This document shows positions 1-7,373 of a stretch of 13,440 nt of DNA, piece by piece. The position numbers and the translations under genes were made by a program. The stretch covers positions 1-13,440 of the forward strand of contig JAEYVB010000065.1 of NCBI GenBank assembly GCA_023429345.1, written 5' to 3'. Position 1 is the first letter of the stretch. Each line of letters starts with the position of its first letter. The stretch is from Planctomycetota bacterium. GTDB lineage: Bacteria; Planctomycetota; Phycisphaerae; Phycisphaerales; UBA1924. The notes beneath the pieces were generated by a model that saw only the letters and a program-made list of their open reading frames with translations, was not told the origin of the DNA and did not search any database.

Positions 1-1059
<1,059 letters not shown>

Positions 1060-1089
1060 AGGGAGGGCTCCTGTGGGTATCGGGGGAAC

Positions 1090-1118
1090 AGGATAGGTGG
1101 ATGCATGCCCGGGGTGAA
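1090..1118 (-). promoter_or_regulatory. Candidate sigma-70 promoter for icd
   Basis: On the minus strand TTCACC (1118-1113) and TATCCT (1095-1090) are separated by 17 nt. Transcription would begin near 1083, leaving a leader of about 24 nt that carries the AGGAG site before the icd start. It is a pattern match only, but it lies in the single non-coding gap between arsC and icd, where a separate promoter would be expected. Confidence 0.45.
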
Positions 1119-1176
1119 CCGCAGCGCCGCCAGTCCGAACCGAACCCTTTCCCGCCCACCCCCGCCGCCCCGCTGG

Positions 1177-1620
1177 TCAGCCGGGGTTCTCCTCCAGCCA
1201 CTCGCGCACGCGCGCCTCGATCCGGTCGCGCACGCGGCGGAAGACCGCCAGCCGCTCCTCCTCCGTGCCCGTGGCCGTCGCGGGGTCTTCGAAAGGCCAG
1301 TGGTGGCGCTGGAGGGCGAAAGGGAAGCTGGGGCACCGCTGGGCGGCGTTATCGCACACGGTGATCGCGTGCGCGATGTTCACCCGCCCGAGCAGCGCCT
1401 CGCTCGACTTGCTGCTGAGCCCCGCGGTGTCGATCCCCTTCTCCGCCAGCACGCGGAGTGTCAGGGGATTGAGGCCCTTGGGCTCGATCCCCGCACTCAT
1501 CGTGGTGAAGCGGCCTCCCTCCGCCCCCCGCCCGTCCAGGTGGCGGAGGATCGCCTCGCCCATGATGCTCCGCGCCGAGTTCCCGGTGCAGAGAAAGAGC
1601 ACGACCGGCCTCTCCGTCAC
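1177..1620 (-). CDS. arsC: Arsenate reductase, thioredoxin-coupled (low-molecular-weight phosphatase fold)
   Basis: Reduces arsenate to arsenite, with electrons normally supplied by thioredoxin; cytoplasmic. The 147-residue protein has the phosphatase-type anion loop CTGNSARS (Cys11 to Ser18) right after a short beta strand, and the second cysteine pair in the sequence VCDNAAQRCP (Cys89 and Cys96). These three cysteines correspond to Cys10, Cys82 and Cys89 of S. aureus ArsC, which relay the disulfide, so this is the Trx-type and not the glutaredoxin-type enzyme. HHWPFEDPA (106-114) is also family-typical. The GTG start at 1620 lies 3 nt after the arsM stop, and GGAGG sits 8 nt upstream inside the end of arsM, so translation is likely coupled. 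The product of this enzyme is the substrate of the preceding gene product, ArsM. Confidence 0.94.
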   Translation of the reverse strand: MTERPVVLFLCTGNSARSIMGEAILRHLDGRGAEGGRFTTMSAGIEPKGLNPLTLRVLAEKGIDTAGLSSKSSEALLGRVNIAHAITVCDNAAQRCPSFPFALQRHHWPFEDPATATGTEEERLAVFRRVRDRIEARVREWLEENPG

Positions 1621-1623
1621 GGG

Positions 1624-2523
1624 TCAACCCTCCGCCCGGCGGGCGCTGATGTCCAGGCTCGTGATGTAGTCGCTCGCCTTGGCGCCCCGCGGGAGTTCCT
1701 CCACGATCCGGCGGTAGAGCGGGTCCTCCCAGGTGGTCATCGCATCGATGTACTGTCCCTTGGGCGTGAGCACAATGTCCGTCAGGCCCGCGGCCTCCAT
1801 CTGCGCCCGCGTCTCGGAGACCAGCACCGCCCCGGCGATGCAGCCGACCAGCGCCTCCACCATCCCGCGGACGTTCTCGGGCAGCGGCTTCAGAAGCGCC
1901 AGATCCGACACGGCCACCCGCCCCCCGGGCTTCAGCACCCGGGCGATCTCTCGCCACACCCGCGGCTTATCCGGCGAGAGGTTCAGCACGCAGTTGCTGA
2001 TCACCACATCCACACTCGCATCCGCCACCGGCAGGTTCTCGATCTCACCCAGCCGGAACTCCACGTTGTCGAGGCCGGTGCGTTCCCGGTAAACCGCGAT
2101 CCCGCCGCGGGCCTTGCCGAGCATCTCCGCGGTCATGTCGACGCCGATCACGCGCCCCCGCGGCCCCACCTTGGGACCCGCGATGAAGCAGTCGAAGCCG
2201 CCCCCGGAGCCCAGGTCGAGAACGGTTTCGCCCTGCTTGAGCGATGCGATCGCCGTCGGGTTCCCGCAGGAGAGCCCCATGTTGGCGCCGTCGGGGAGCG
2301 CCGCCAACTCCGCCTCGCTGTAGCCGATTTTCCCCGGCAGGCCGGCGACGCTATCCGCCGCCCCGCCCCCCGCCCCACAACAGCCGCCGCCGCCGCAGCA
2401 CCCACCGCCCCCTGCCCCGATCTTCTCGTCGGGCGCCCACACCCCCTTCCTGGCGATGGCGGCGTACCCCTCGCGGACCTGCCCGCGGATAGTCTCGTGA
2501 TCGCTCGTGCCCTGCGTACTCAC
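1624..2523 (-). CDS. arsM: Arsenite S-adenosylmethionine methyltransferase
   Basis: Transfers methyl groups from SAM to As(III), giving methylated and finally volatile arsenicals; cytoplasmic. The 299-residue protein has the Rossmann SAM motif VLDLGSGGGFDC (101-112), the acidic ribose contact in VIGVDM (125-130), and the three cysteines that bind arsenite in the family: Cys86 in GLSCGNPT, Cys178 in SNCVLNLS and Cys228 in GCIAGA. The Cys178-Cys228 spacing of 50 equals that between Cys174 and Cys224 of algal ArsM. An odd feature is the glycine-rich stretch at residues 37-54, which carries two vicinal cysteine pairs (42-43 and 48-49). The GTG start at 2523 has AAGGAG 6 nt upstream. The gene lies 30 bp after arsR and 3 bp before arsC, so it is the middle of one transcription unit. 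Confidence 0.95.
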   Translation of the reverse strand: MSTQGTSDHETIRGQVREGYAAIARKGVWAPDEKIGAGGGGCCGGGGCCGAGGGAADSVAGLPGKIGYSEAELAALPDGANMGLSCGNPTAIASLKQGETVLDLGSGGGFDCFIAGPKVGPRGRVIGVDMTAEMLGKARGGIAVYRERTGLDNVEFRLGEIENLPVADASVDVVISNCVLNLSPDKPRVWREIARVLKPGGRVAVSDLALLKPLPENVRGMVEALVGCIAGAVLVSETRAQMEAAGLTDIVLTPKGQYIDAMTTWEDPLYRRIVEELPRGAKASDYITSLDISARRAEG

Positions 2524-2553
2524 AATCGTCTCCTTCCCGCGGACTGGCCGCGG

Positions 2554-2949
2554 CTAGCAGCAGCGCCGCTCGCGCTGCATGGTGGTGATCTCTTCGGGGT
2601 TCATGCGACAGATGGCCCGGAGCTTCTTGGCGTCGGCGGCGATGGCCCCGTCTCGGGACAGCGACTCCCGGGCCCAGGCCAGGGCCCCCTCGGCCGCCCC
2701 CCCCGACGGGCTGTCGCTCAGCCGGTAGTACATCCACCGCCCCTCCTTGCGACCCGCGATCAGCCCGGCATCCCGCAGCACGGCCAGGTGCTTCGAGACC
2801 GTCGAGGGCGCCAGTTCGATCAGCTCGAGAATCTGGCAGACGCACAACTCGCCCTCAAAGAGCGAGGCCAGGATGCGGACCCGCCCCGGGTCCGAGAGCG
2901 CGGCCGCCGCCCGTGAGAACTCGTCCAAATTGGTTCGATGATTCGCCAA
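2554..2949 (-). CDS. arsR: ArsR-type arsenic-responsive repressor
   Basis: Winged-helix repressor of the SmtB/ArsR family that should leave its operator when As(III) binds. In 131 residues the HTH reads through LAPSTVSKHLAVLRDAGLI (46-64), followed by the wing RKEGRWMYYRL (67-77). The metal motif ELCVCQIL (35-42, Cys36 and Cys38) matches the ELCVCDL arsenite site in the first recognition-helix region of E. coli ArsR. Extra cysteines are Cys114 and a terminal Cys130-Cys131 pair, which could contribute ligands. The start is taken as TTG at 2949, because an in-frame stop directly precedes it and no ATG or GTG fits before the HTH. There is no Shine-Dalgarno site, and the predicted transcription start falls on or next to the TTG, so the message looks leaderless. 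A start a few codons later (the TTG at residue 8) is possible. Confidence 0.93.
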   Translation of the reverse strand: MANHRTNLDEFSRAAAALSDPGRVRILASLFEGELCVCQILELIELAPSTVSKHLAVLRDAGLIAGRKEGRWMYYRLSDSPSGGAAEGALAWARESLSRDGAIAADAKKLRAICRMNPEEITTMQRERRCC

Positions 2950-2957
2950 TCAACGAA
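2934..2957. promoter_or_regulatory. Candidate ArsR operator over the arsR start
   Basis: An inverted repeat TTCGATGATT, 4 nt, AATCAACGAA has arms complementary at 9 of 10 positions. It covers the predicted transcription start and the TTG start codon of arsR and touches the -10 box. Length, near-perfect symmetry and position are those of an ArsR-family autoregulatory operator, in which bound repressor would block RNA polymerase. Assignment to ArsR is inferred from position; the palindrome itself is seen directly. Confidence 0.72.
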
Positions 2958-3005
2958 CTATACCCGCCGGGCGGCGGACGGCAAGCCGGCCGGCCGTTTT
3001 TTTTT
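2957..3005 (-). promoter_or_regulatory. ars operon promoter with upstream A-tract
   Basis: On the minus strand TTGCCG (2984-2979) and TATAGT (2962-2957) are separated by 16 nt, a good sigma-70 match. Transcription would start near 2950, next to the arsR start codon at 2949. A run of nine A residues (minus strand, 2997-3005) falls at about -47 to -55, where an UP element contacts the alpha subunits of RNA polymerase; it is conspicuous in such GC-rich DNA. The operator candidate lies immediately downstream and overlaps the -10 box by one base. Confidence 0.65.
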
Positions 3006-3023
3006 CGACGCACATCGACCGAC

Positions 3024-4955
3024 CTACGCCCCGAAGGCCGCGATGTGCTCGAGGAACGTGGGGCCGAACGTCGCCAGCTTGTTGTGCCCCACACCCTTGA
3101 TCGTCGCAAACTGTGCCGGCGTCGTCGGGCGTAGCCGCGCAAGCTCCCGCAGGACGGTATCGGGAAAGATCACATAGGGCGGCACGTTCCGCTCCCGGGC
3201 CAGCGAGAGCCGCAACGCCCGCAGCGAGTCGAAGAGCCTCGCGTCCCCCTCCGGGAGCGAGGGCGTCTCGGCCCGAGCGGCCAATCCGCCGCGTCCCGAG
3301 ACAGGCGTCGGCGGCTCTAGCAGCACGACCTCGCGCTCGCCCTTGAGCACCGGCAGGCTCGCCGGAGTGAGCGTCAGCACCGGGTACGGGTCCGTCACCT
3401 GCCGGAGCAGGCCCTGCGACAGGAGCTGATCGATGTACGAGAGGATCGCGTGCCGCGGGAGGTCGCGCAGCAGGCCGAAGGTGCTGAGCTGGTCGTGCCG
3501 CCAATCCAGGATCTTTTGAGATCGCTGCCCGCGGAGGACGCCCGCGATGTGGGCAGCGCCGAACTTCTGCTCGGCGCGGTAGACGCACGACAGGATCTTC
3601 CGGGCGATGGTGGTCGAATCCTTCGCCGCCGAGAGCTCGGAGAGGCAGACATCGCAGGCGCCGCAGGGTGGCGGCGCGGCCGCTTTGGTCGACTCCTCGG
3701 GTGCCCCCCCCGCGTTCGGGTACGGTTGACCGAAGTAATCCGCCAGCGCCTTGTGCCGGCATCCAGTGCTGGACGCGAACCGCTGCATGCGCTCGATCAG
3801 CTGCAACTGGATCCGCAGCCCCTGCTCCCCCCCGCTCTCGGCCGCCGAATCACGCATGATCCGCTGCCACCGGGCCGCATCTCCGGGGCTGTAGAGCAGG
3901 ATGCACTCGGCGGGGAGGCCATCCCGCCCGGCCCGCCCCGTCTCCTGCTGGTAATGCTCGATGCTCTTGGGCATGGTCGCATGGATGACGCAGCGCACGT
4001 TGCTGCGGTCGATCCCCATCCCGAACGCCACCGTCGCCACCACGACATCCAGCCGCTCGTTGGCGAAATCGTCCTGGATCCGGTGCCGCTCCCTCGGGCT
4101 GAGTCCCGCGTGGTAGGGCTCGGCCTGGATGCGGTGCGCCCGCAGCGCGGCCGCGAGATCCTCCGTGTTCTGCCGCGACAGGCAGTAGATGATGGTCGCC
4201 CCCGCAGACTCCCCCGACTGGTGTCGCCGCACGATCTCAGCGCACTGCTGGTCCGCCTTCTGCCGGGGAACCACGCGGTAGATCAGGTTCGGCCGGTCGA
4301 AGGGGCCGATCAGCACCGCGGGCTGCCGTAGCTTCAGCTGAGCGATGATGTCGTCCTGCACCTGCTGGGTGGCCGTCGCGGTAAAGGCGTGAAAAGGCAC
4401 CCCCGGGAACACCTCGCGCAGCTCCGCCAGCCGCCGGTACTCGGGCCGGAAGTCGTGCCCCCACTGGCTGATGCAATGGGCCTCATCGATCGCAAAGCTC
4501 GCCGGGTTCGCCCTGACCAGCCGCGGCAGGAAGCCCGACGCCAGCAGCCGCTCGGGCGCGACAAACAGCAGCCGAAGTTCGCCCAACTCCAGCTGATGTT
4601 CAATGCCGCGCAGGTCCTCACGATCCAGCCCCGAGTGCATCGCCGAGGCCGCCACCCCCGCCAGGCGCAGGCCATCGACCTGGTCCTTCATGAGTGCGAT
4701 CAGCGGACTCACCACCACCCCTAGCCTTCGCGTAACGAGCGGCGGCACCTGGTAGCAGAGTGATTTGCCCCCACCGGTGGGCATCACCGTGAGGGAGTCC
4801 CGACCCCGGAGCGCGGCCCGGATGGCCTCCTCCTGGATCGGCCGCAGGCTATCGAAACCCCACGTGCGGCGGACCACCTCCAAGACCTCGGCCCGCGTTG
4901 GCACGACGGACGTATCCGGACGGTCTGTGGGCCTGGCGGGGGGCACGCCGGGCAT
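3024..4955 (-). CDS. recQ: ATP-dependent DNA helicase RecQ
   Basis: 3'-to-5' helicase used in recombination and fork repair. The 643 residues hold the full bacterial RecQ layout. The helicase core has motif 0 FDSLRPIQEEAI (35-46), Walker A MPTGGGKS (58-65, Lys64), DEAH box (157-160), TATQQ (193-197), and motif VI QETGRAGRDG (337-346). The zinc subdomain has Cys399, Cys431, Cys434 and Cys437. The winged-helix RQC region follows at about 445-545, and an HRDC domain at about 572-643. Length is close to the usual 600-620 with a slightly long N-terminus. The frame remains open to an ATG at 4988, but that start would lie inside the terminator hairpin, so ATG 4955 (MPGVPP) is preferred; a later start near residue 15-20 is not excluded. 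It stands alone between a terminator and the ars promoter. Confidence 0.96.
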   Translation of the reverse strand: MPGVPPARPTDRPDTSVVPTRAEVLEVVRRTWGFDSLRPIQEEAIRAALRGRDSLTVMPTGGGKSLCYQVPPLVTRRLGVVVSPLIALMKDQVDGLRLAGVAASAMHSGLDREDLRGIEHQLELGELRLLFVAPERLLASGFLPRLVRANPASFAIDEAHCISQWGHDFRPEYRRLAELREVFPGVPFHAFTATATQQVQDDIIAQLKLRQPAVLIGPFDRPNLIYRVVPRQKADQQCAEIVRRHQSGESAGATIIYCLSRQNTEDLAAALRAHRIQAEPYHAGLSPRERHRIQDDFANERLDVVVATVAFGMGIDRSNVRCVIHATMPKSIEHYQQETGRAGRDGLPAECILLYSPGDAARWQRIMRDSAAESGGEQGLRIQLQLIERMQRFASSTGCRHKALADYFGQPYPNAGGAPEESTKAAAPPPCGACDVCLSELSAAKDSTTIARKILSCVYRAEQKFGAAHIAGVLRGQRSQKILDWRHDQLSTFGLLRDLPRHAILSYIDQLLSQGLLRQVTDPYPVLTLTPASLPVLKGEREVVLLEPPTPVSGRGGLAARAETPSLPEGDARLFDSLRALRLSLARERNVPPYVIFPDTVLRELARLRPTTPAQFATIKGVGHNKLATFGPTFLEHIAAFGA

Positions 4956-4979
4956 TGTAAGGACGCCGCGGCGGGGCCG

Positions 4980-5016
4980 AAAAAGCACGGCGGCCCCTCA
5001 CGAGGAAGGGGCCGCC
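4980..5016 (-). terminator. Rho-independent terminator after the gspF unit
   Basis: Arms GGCGGCCCCT (4989-4998) and AGGGGCCGCC (5007-5016) form a perfect 10-bp stem with an 8-nt loop. Read on the minus strand the stem is followed after 4 nt by a run of five T residues (4984-4980). It lies just past the orphan PEP-CTERM tail and before the recQ start, so it should end transcription coming from gspF and insulate recQ. Confidence 0.85.
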
Positions 5017-5045
5017 GGGACATGGCGAAGCGTTGCGCAGCCGGA

Positions 5046-5158
5046 TCAGCGGCGGCGACGGGCGGCGATGAGGCCGCCCAGGCCGAGCAGGGCCAGCGAC
5101 GAGGGGGCGGGGACGACCTCCGGCCCGAGAACGCCGTCGGGCGGCCCGCCACCTCCGT
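5046..5158 (-). pseudogene. Orphan C-terminal PEP-CTERM sorting tail without a start codon
   Basis: In the minus-strand frame ending at the TGA at 5048-5046 the sequence reads NGGGGPPDGVLGPE, then VVPAPSSLALLGLGGL, IAA and RRRR. This is a textbook PEP-CTERM signal: a Pro-x-Pro-like motif, a hydrophobic membrane helix and an arginine cluster at the extreme end. Such tails direct exported proteins to an exosortase in planctomycetes and other Gram-negatives. No ATG, GTG or TTG occurs in this frame here, and upstream the frame runs into the end of gspF, where it encodes low-complexity sequence. The likeliest explanation is the surviving end of an exported protein gene whose 5' part was lost when gspF came to lie here. 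A frameshift in the assembly is an alternative. The terminator 30 bp downstream may originally have belonged to that lost gene. Confidence 0.6.
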
Positions 5159-6349
5159 TCAGAAGCCCGCCTTCAGCTTCGTCATCGGAAGGACCAGTCC
5201 GGCCGCCACCAGCACCACCACCCCCGCGATCATCAGGAGCAGCAGCGGCTCAATCAGCCGCACCACCGTCGTCAGCATCCGGTCGACCCGCGTTTCGATC
5301 GTTTCCGCGATGGTCACCAGCACCTCGTCGAGGTTGTTGGCGCTCTCCGCCACGCTGATCATCTCGATCACATCATCCGCAAAGAGCCTCGACTCCCCCA
5401 GCGGCGCCGCGAGCGTCTGGCCGCTGCGGACCGATTCCGTCGCCTTGTCGATCGCCTCCTCCATCAGCAGGTTGCCCGCGGCATCCCGGGCGATCTGCAT
5501 GGCCGTGAGCATCGGGATGTTGTTGGCCAGCATTGTCCCGAGCATGCGGCAGAAGCGGGCCGCGGCCAGCGAACGTACCAGGGGCCCTGTCACCGGCGCC
5601 CTGGTTTTGGCCTCCGAGATCTTCCGTCGGACCGCTGGGCGCTGGGCCAACCGCCACACCCCCACCGCCAGCACCACCACCGCGCCCAGCGTCCACAGGC
5701 CGTAGCGGCCGACCAGGTCGCTGAGCGCGAAGACCAGCTTGGTCACGGCCGGGAGGTCCGGGATCTCGCTGAACAGGGGCCGGAACTTCGGAACAAAGAC
5801 CGCGAAGATCACCCCCAGCACGATCACGCCGAATGTGCACAGCACGCCCGGGTAGATCAGGTTCCCGATGACCTTGCCGCGCATCTCGGCCTGTGTCATC
5901 ACGAACTGGCCGAGCCGCGCCATGACCTGCTCGAGAAAGCCGCCCTTCTCCCCGGCCCGCACCATCGCGATGTGCACCTTCGGGAAGGTGTCTGGGTGCC
6001 GGGCCATGGCATCCGCCAGATCCTCGCCGCGGGAGACACCCTCGGAGAGGTCCTTGAAGACCGCGGAGATCTTCGGCTGGCTCTTGCGCCCGCCCAGGAG
6101 CTTCAACGACCGCAGCAGCGGCACCCCCGCCCGGAGGAGGTCGGACAGCTGGAGGTACGTGGTCGCGAGCCTGCGGATAGACACCCGGCTCCCAAGCAGC
6201 GGCGTCCTCTCTTCCCGCGTCTGGATCGTGATGGGGATCAGCTGCCGGGATTCGAGCTCCCCCAGGACCGCGTGCTCGCTCTGACCCGCCAGTACGCCCT
6301 GGACGCGCTGGCCGGTGAGGTTACGGGCGGTGTACTCGAAGAGGGGCAC
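5159..6349 (-). CDS. gspF: Type II secretion / type IV pilus inner-membrane platform protein (GspF/PilC family)
   Basis: Polytopic inner-membrane protein that couples the secretion or pilus ATPase to pseudopilin assembly. The 396 residues are the usual length. The N-terminus MPLFEYTARNLTGQRVQG is typical, followed by two T2SSF repeats (about 64-187 and 267-389), each with the motif pattern LLRAGVPLLRSL (71-82) or MLANNIPMLTAM (273-284) and later MVRAGEKGGFLEQVM (129-143) or ISVAESANNLDEVL (331-344). Three membrane segments are visible at about 164-188, 216-234 and 366-388. The GTG start at 6349 is required by family alignment although no convincing Shine-Dalgarno site precedes it. No gspE, gspG or pilin gene is next to it, so whether it serves secretion or pili cannot be decided. 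The gene ends normally, 113 bp before the stop of the PEP-CTERM remnant. Confidence 0.92.
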   Translation of the reverse strand: MPLFEYTARNLTGQRVQGVLAGQSEHAVLGELESRQLIPITIQTREERTPLLGSRVSIRRLATTYLQLSDLLRAGVPLLRSLKLLGGRKSQPKISAVFKDLSEGVSRGEDLADAMARHPDTFPKVHIAMVRAGEKGGFLEQVMARLGQFVMTQAEMRGKVIGNLIYPGVLCTFGVIVLGVIFAVFVPKFRPLFSEIPDLPAVTKLVFALSDLVGRYGLWTLGAVVVLAVGVWRLAQRPAVRRKISEAKTRAPVTGPLVRSLAAARFCRMLGTMLANNIPMLTAMQIARDAAGNLLMEEAIDKATESVRSGQTLAAPLGESRLFADDVIEMISVAESANNLDEVLVTIAETIETRVDRMLTTVVRLIEPLLLLMIAGVVVLVAAGLVLPMTKLKAGF

Positions 6350-6406
6350 GCGTGTTTTGTAAATGGCCGGTCCCGAAATAGCAACCCGGAGGGCCCAGCG
6401 GCCCCC

Positions 6407-6444
6407 TCTAAAAGAAACACCCCCGGGGGTAGATTACCCGGGGG
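6407..6444 (-). terminator. Rho-independent terminator after the glutathione peroxidase gene
   Basis: CCCCCGGG (6420-6427) and CCCGGGGG (6437-6444) form an 8-bp GC stem with a 9-nt loop; minus-strand reading then gives the T-rich stretch TGTTTCTTTTA. It lies 29 bp past the stop of the peroxidase gene and about 58 bp before the gspF start, so it probably separates the two. The left arm is part of a 10-bp self-complementary run, so alternative pairings exist. Confidence 0.75.
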
Positions 6445-6472
6445 TTGGATGGCTGCTGCCGCTGCTGCCCGA

Positions 6473-7099
6473 TCAGCCCTGTTTCAGGAGTTCATCCACC
6501 TTTGCCAGGAGCGCGGGCTCGAGCTCCGGCGTACGGACGTACGCTTTTTCGGCATCGAACCTGGCGACAACCCTGCCCTGCCGATCGACCACGAACTTGG
6601 TGAAGTTCCACTTCGGATCGCCGCCGATGGGCTCGGGTTGCGCCGCCAACTTCTTGTACAGCGGGTGCTGGTCGGGCCCCTTGACGCTGATCTTGGCGAG
6701 CAGCGGGAACGTGACGCCGAAACTGCTTTCGCAGAACGACGCGATCTCCTCGTTGCTCCCGGGTTCCTGCCCATTGAAGTTGTTGGCCGGGAAGCCCAGG
6801 ATGACGAGCCCCTCATCCTTCTTCGCCTCGTACAGCTTCTGCAGCCCCTCGTACTGGGGCGTGAAGCCGCATTTGCTCGCGACGTTCGTGATGATGACGA
6901 CTTTGCCCTTGTACTGGGAGAGGTCCACATCCTTGCCGTCGATCGACCTGACCGTGAACCCCAGCACGTAGGGATCCGCGGCCGACGGCCGGGACTTCGC
7001 CGGCGTCTCGGGCTGGTGCATCGGTGCGTTCCATCCGCCGGCAGCGGCGAGCATGACGCCCGCTGCGGCCGCGGCCAACGAGGTTCTGATCGCGTTCAT
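6473..7099 (-). CDS. Exported glutathione-peroxidase-family thiol peroxidase
   Basis: Reduces hydrogen peroxide and organic peroxides; many bacterial members use thioredoxin rather than glutathione. In 208 residues, an N-terminal hydrophobic stretch (residues 5-21, ALA-rich, no lipobox cysteine) looks like a Sec signal peptide, followed by a short proline-rich linker and the full domain from about 43. Catalytic landmarks are present: NVASKCGFTPQY (72-83, peroxidatic Cys77, so a Cys and not a Sec enzyme), FPANNFNGQEPGS (103-115, Gln111) and KWNFTKFVVDRQG (163-175, Trp164 and Asn165). Cys123 in SFCESSFGVTFP sits where the resolving cysteine of Trx-dependent members occurs. AAGGG precedes the ATG by 5 nt. 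It starts 18 bp after the small lipoprotein gene, so the two are likely one transcript; both products should be outside the cytoplasm. Confidence 0.93.
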   Translation of the reverse strand: MNAIRTSLAAAAAGVMLAAAGGWNAPMHQPETPAKSRPSAADPYVLGFTVRSIDGKDVDLSQYKGKVVIITNVASKCGFTPQYEGLQKLYEAKKDEGLVILGFPANNFNGQEPGSNEEIASFCESSFGVTFPLLAKISVKGPDQHPLYKKLAAQPEPIGGDPKWNFTKFVVDRQGRVVARFDAEKAYVRTPELEPALLAKVDELLKQG

Positions 7100-7117
7100 G
7101 GGGACCCTTGTCTTGGA

Positions 7118-7279
7118 TCAGCCGGCGGAGGGAGCGGGCGTGCCGGGCGCGGGCGGCGGGGTGGTCGGGACGGGCTGGCTGTTGGCCGGCGGCGTGGTCG
7201 GCGTGGTGGCCTTCTCCTCGCAGCCGGTGAGCGAAAGTCCAGTAACGGCAACGGTGAACGCGAGAACGGTGCGAATCAT
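7118..7279 (-). CDS. Small proline/threonine-rich lipoprotein
   Basis: A 53-residue protein: MIRTVLAF opens a short hydrophobic signal peptide ending in the lipobox LSLTGC (Cys20), followed by EEKATTPTTPP and a tail made almost only of Pro, Thr, Ala, Ser and Gly. This predicts a lipid-anchored extended peptide with no folded domain. The ATG at 7279 is chosen over an in-frame ATG at 7303 because AGGAGA lies 6 nt before it and the signal peptide then has normal length. It precedes the exported peroxidase by 18 bp. Its function is unknown; a spacer-like membrane anchor or a partner of the peroxidase is speculation from position only. Similar tiny lipoproteins are common and poorly conserved in sequence. 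Confidence 0.78.
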   Translation of the reverse strand: MIRTVLAFTVAVTGLSLTGCEEKATTPTTPPANSQPVPTTPPPAPGTPAPSAG

Positions 7280-7310
7280 CGATTGTCTCCTGTATGTACC
7301 CACGAGATCA

Positions 7311-7362
7311 GCAACAACAGTGTTGCGGTGAAAACACTAGGCCCCGCTTCCGCGAGGCTAAA
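7311..7362 (-). promoter_or_regulatory. Candidate promoter and inverted repeat for the lipoprotein-peroxidase unit
   Basis: On the minus strand TTTAGC (7362-7357) and TAGTGT (7339-7334) are separated by 17 nt, giving a start near 7327. Immediately downstream is a perfect inverted repeat, GCAACA, 4 nt, TGTTGC (7311-7326), which could be an operator or a 5'-end hairpin. Both are weak to moderate pattern matches within the 94-bp divergent gap shared with the pterin synthase gene. Confidence 0.35.
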
Positions 7363-7373
7363 GTGGGGATGAA

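Noticed and set aside
2985..3006. GC-rich palindromic run followed by nine T residues on the plus strand, resembling a terminator
   Set aside because: No plus-strand gene ends upstream; on the minus strand the same A-tract lies at the right distance to be an UP element for the ars promoter.
5972..7372. 466-codon plus-strand frame across gspF, the peroxidase and the lipoprotein
   Set aside because: Antisense to three genes and across a terminator; composition is a typical high-GC shadow.
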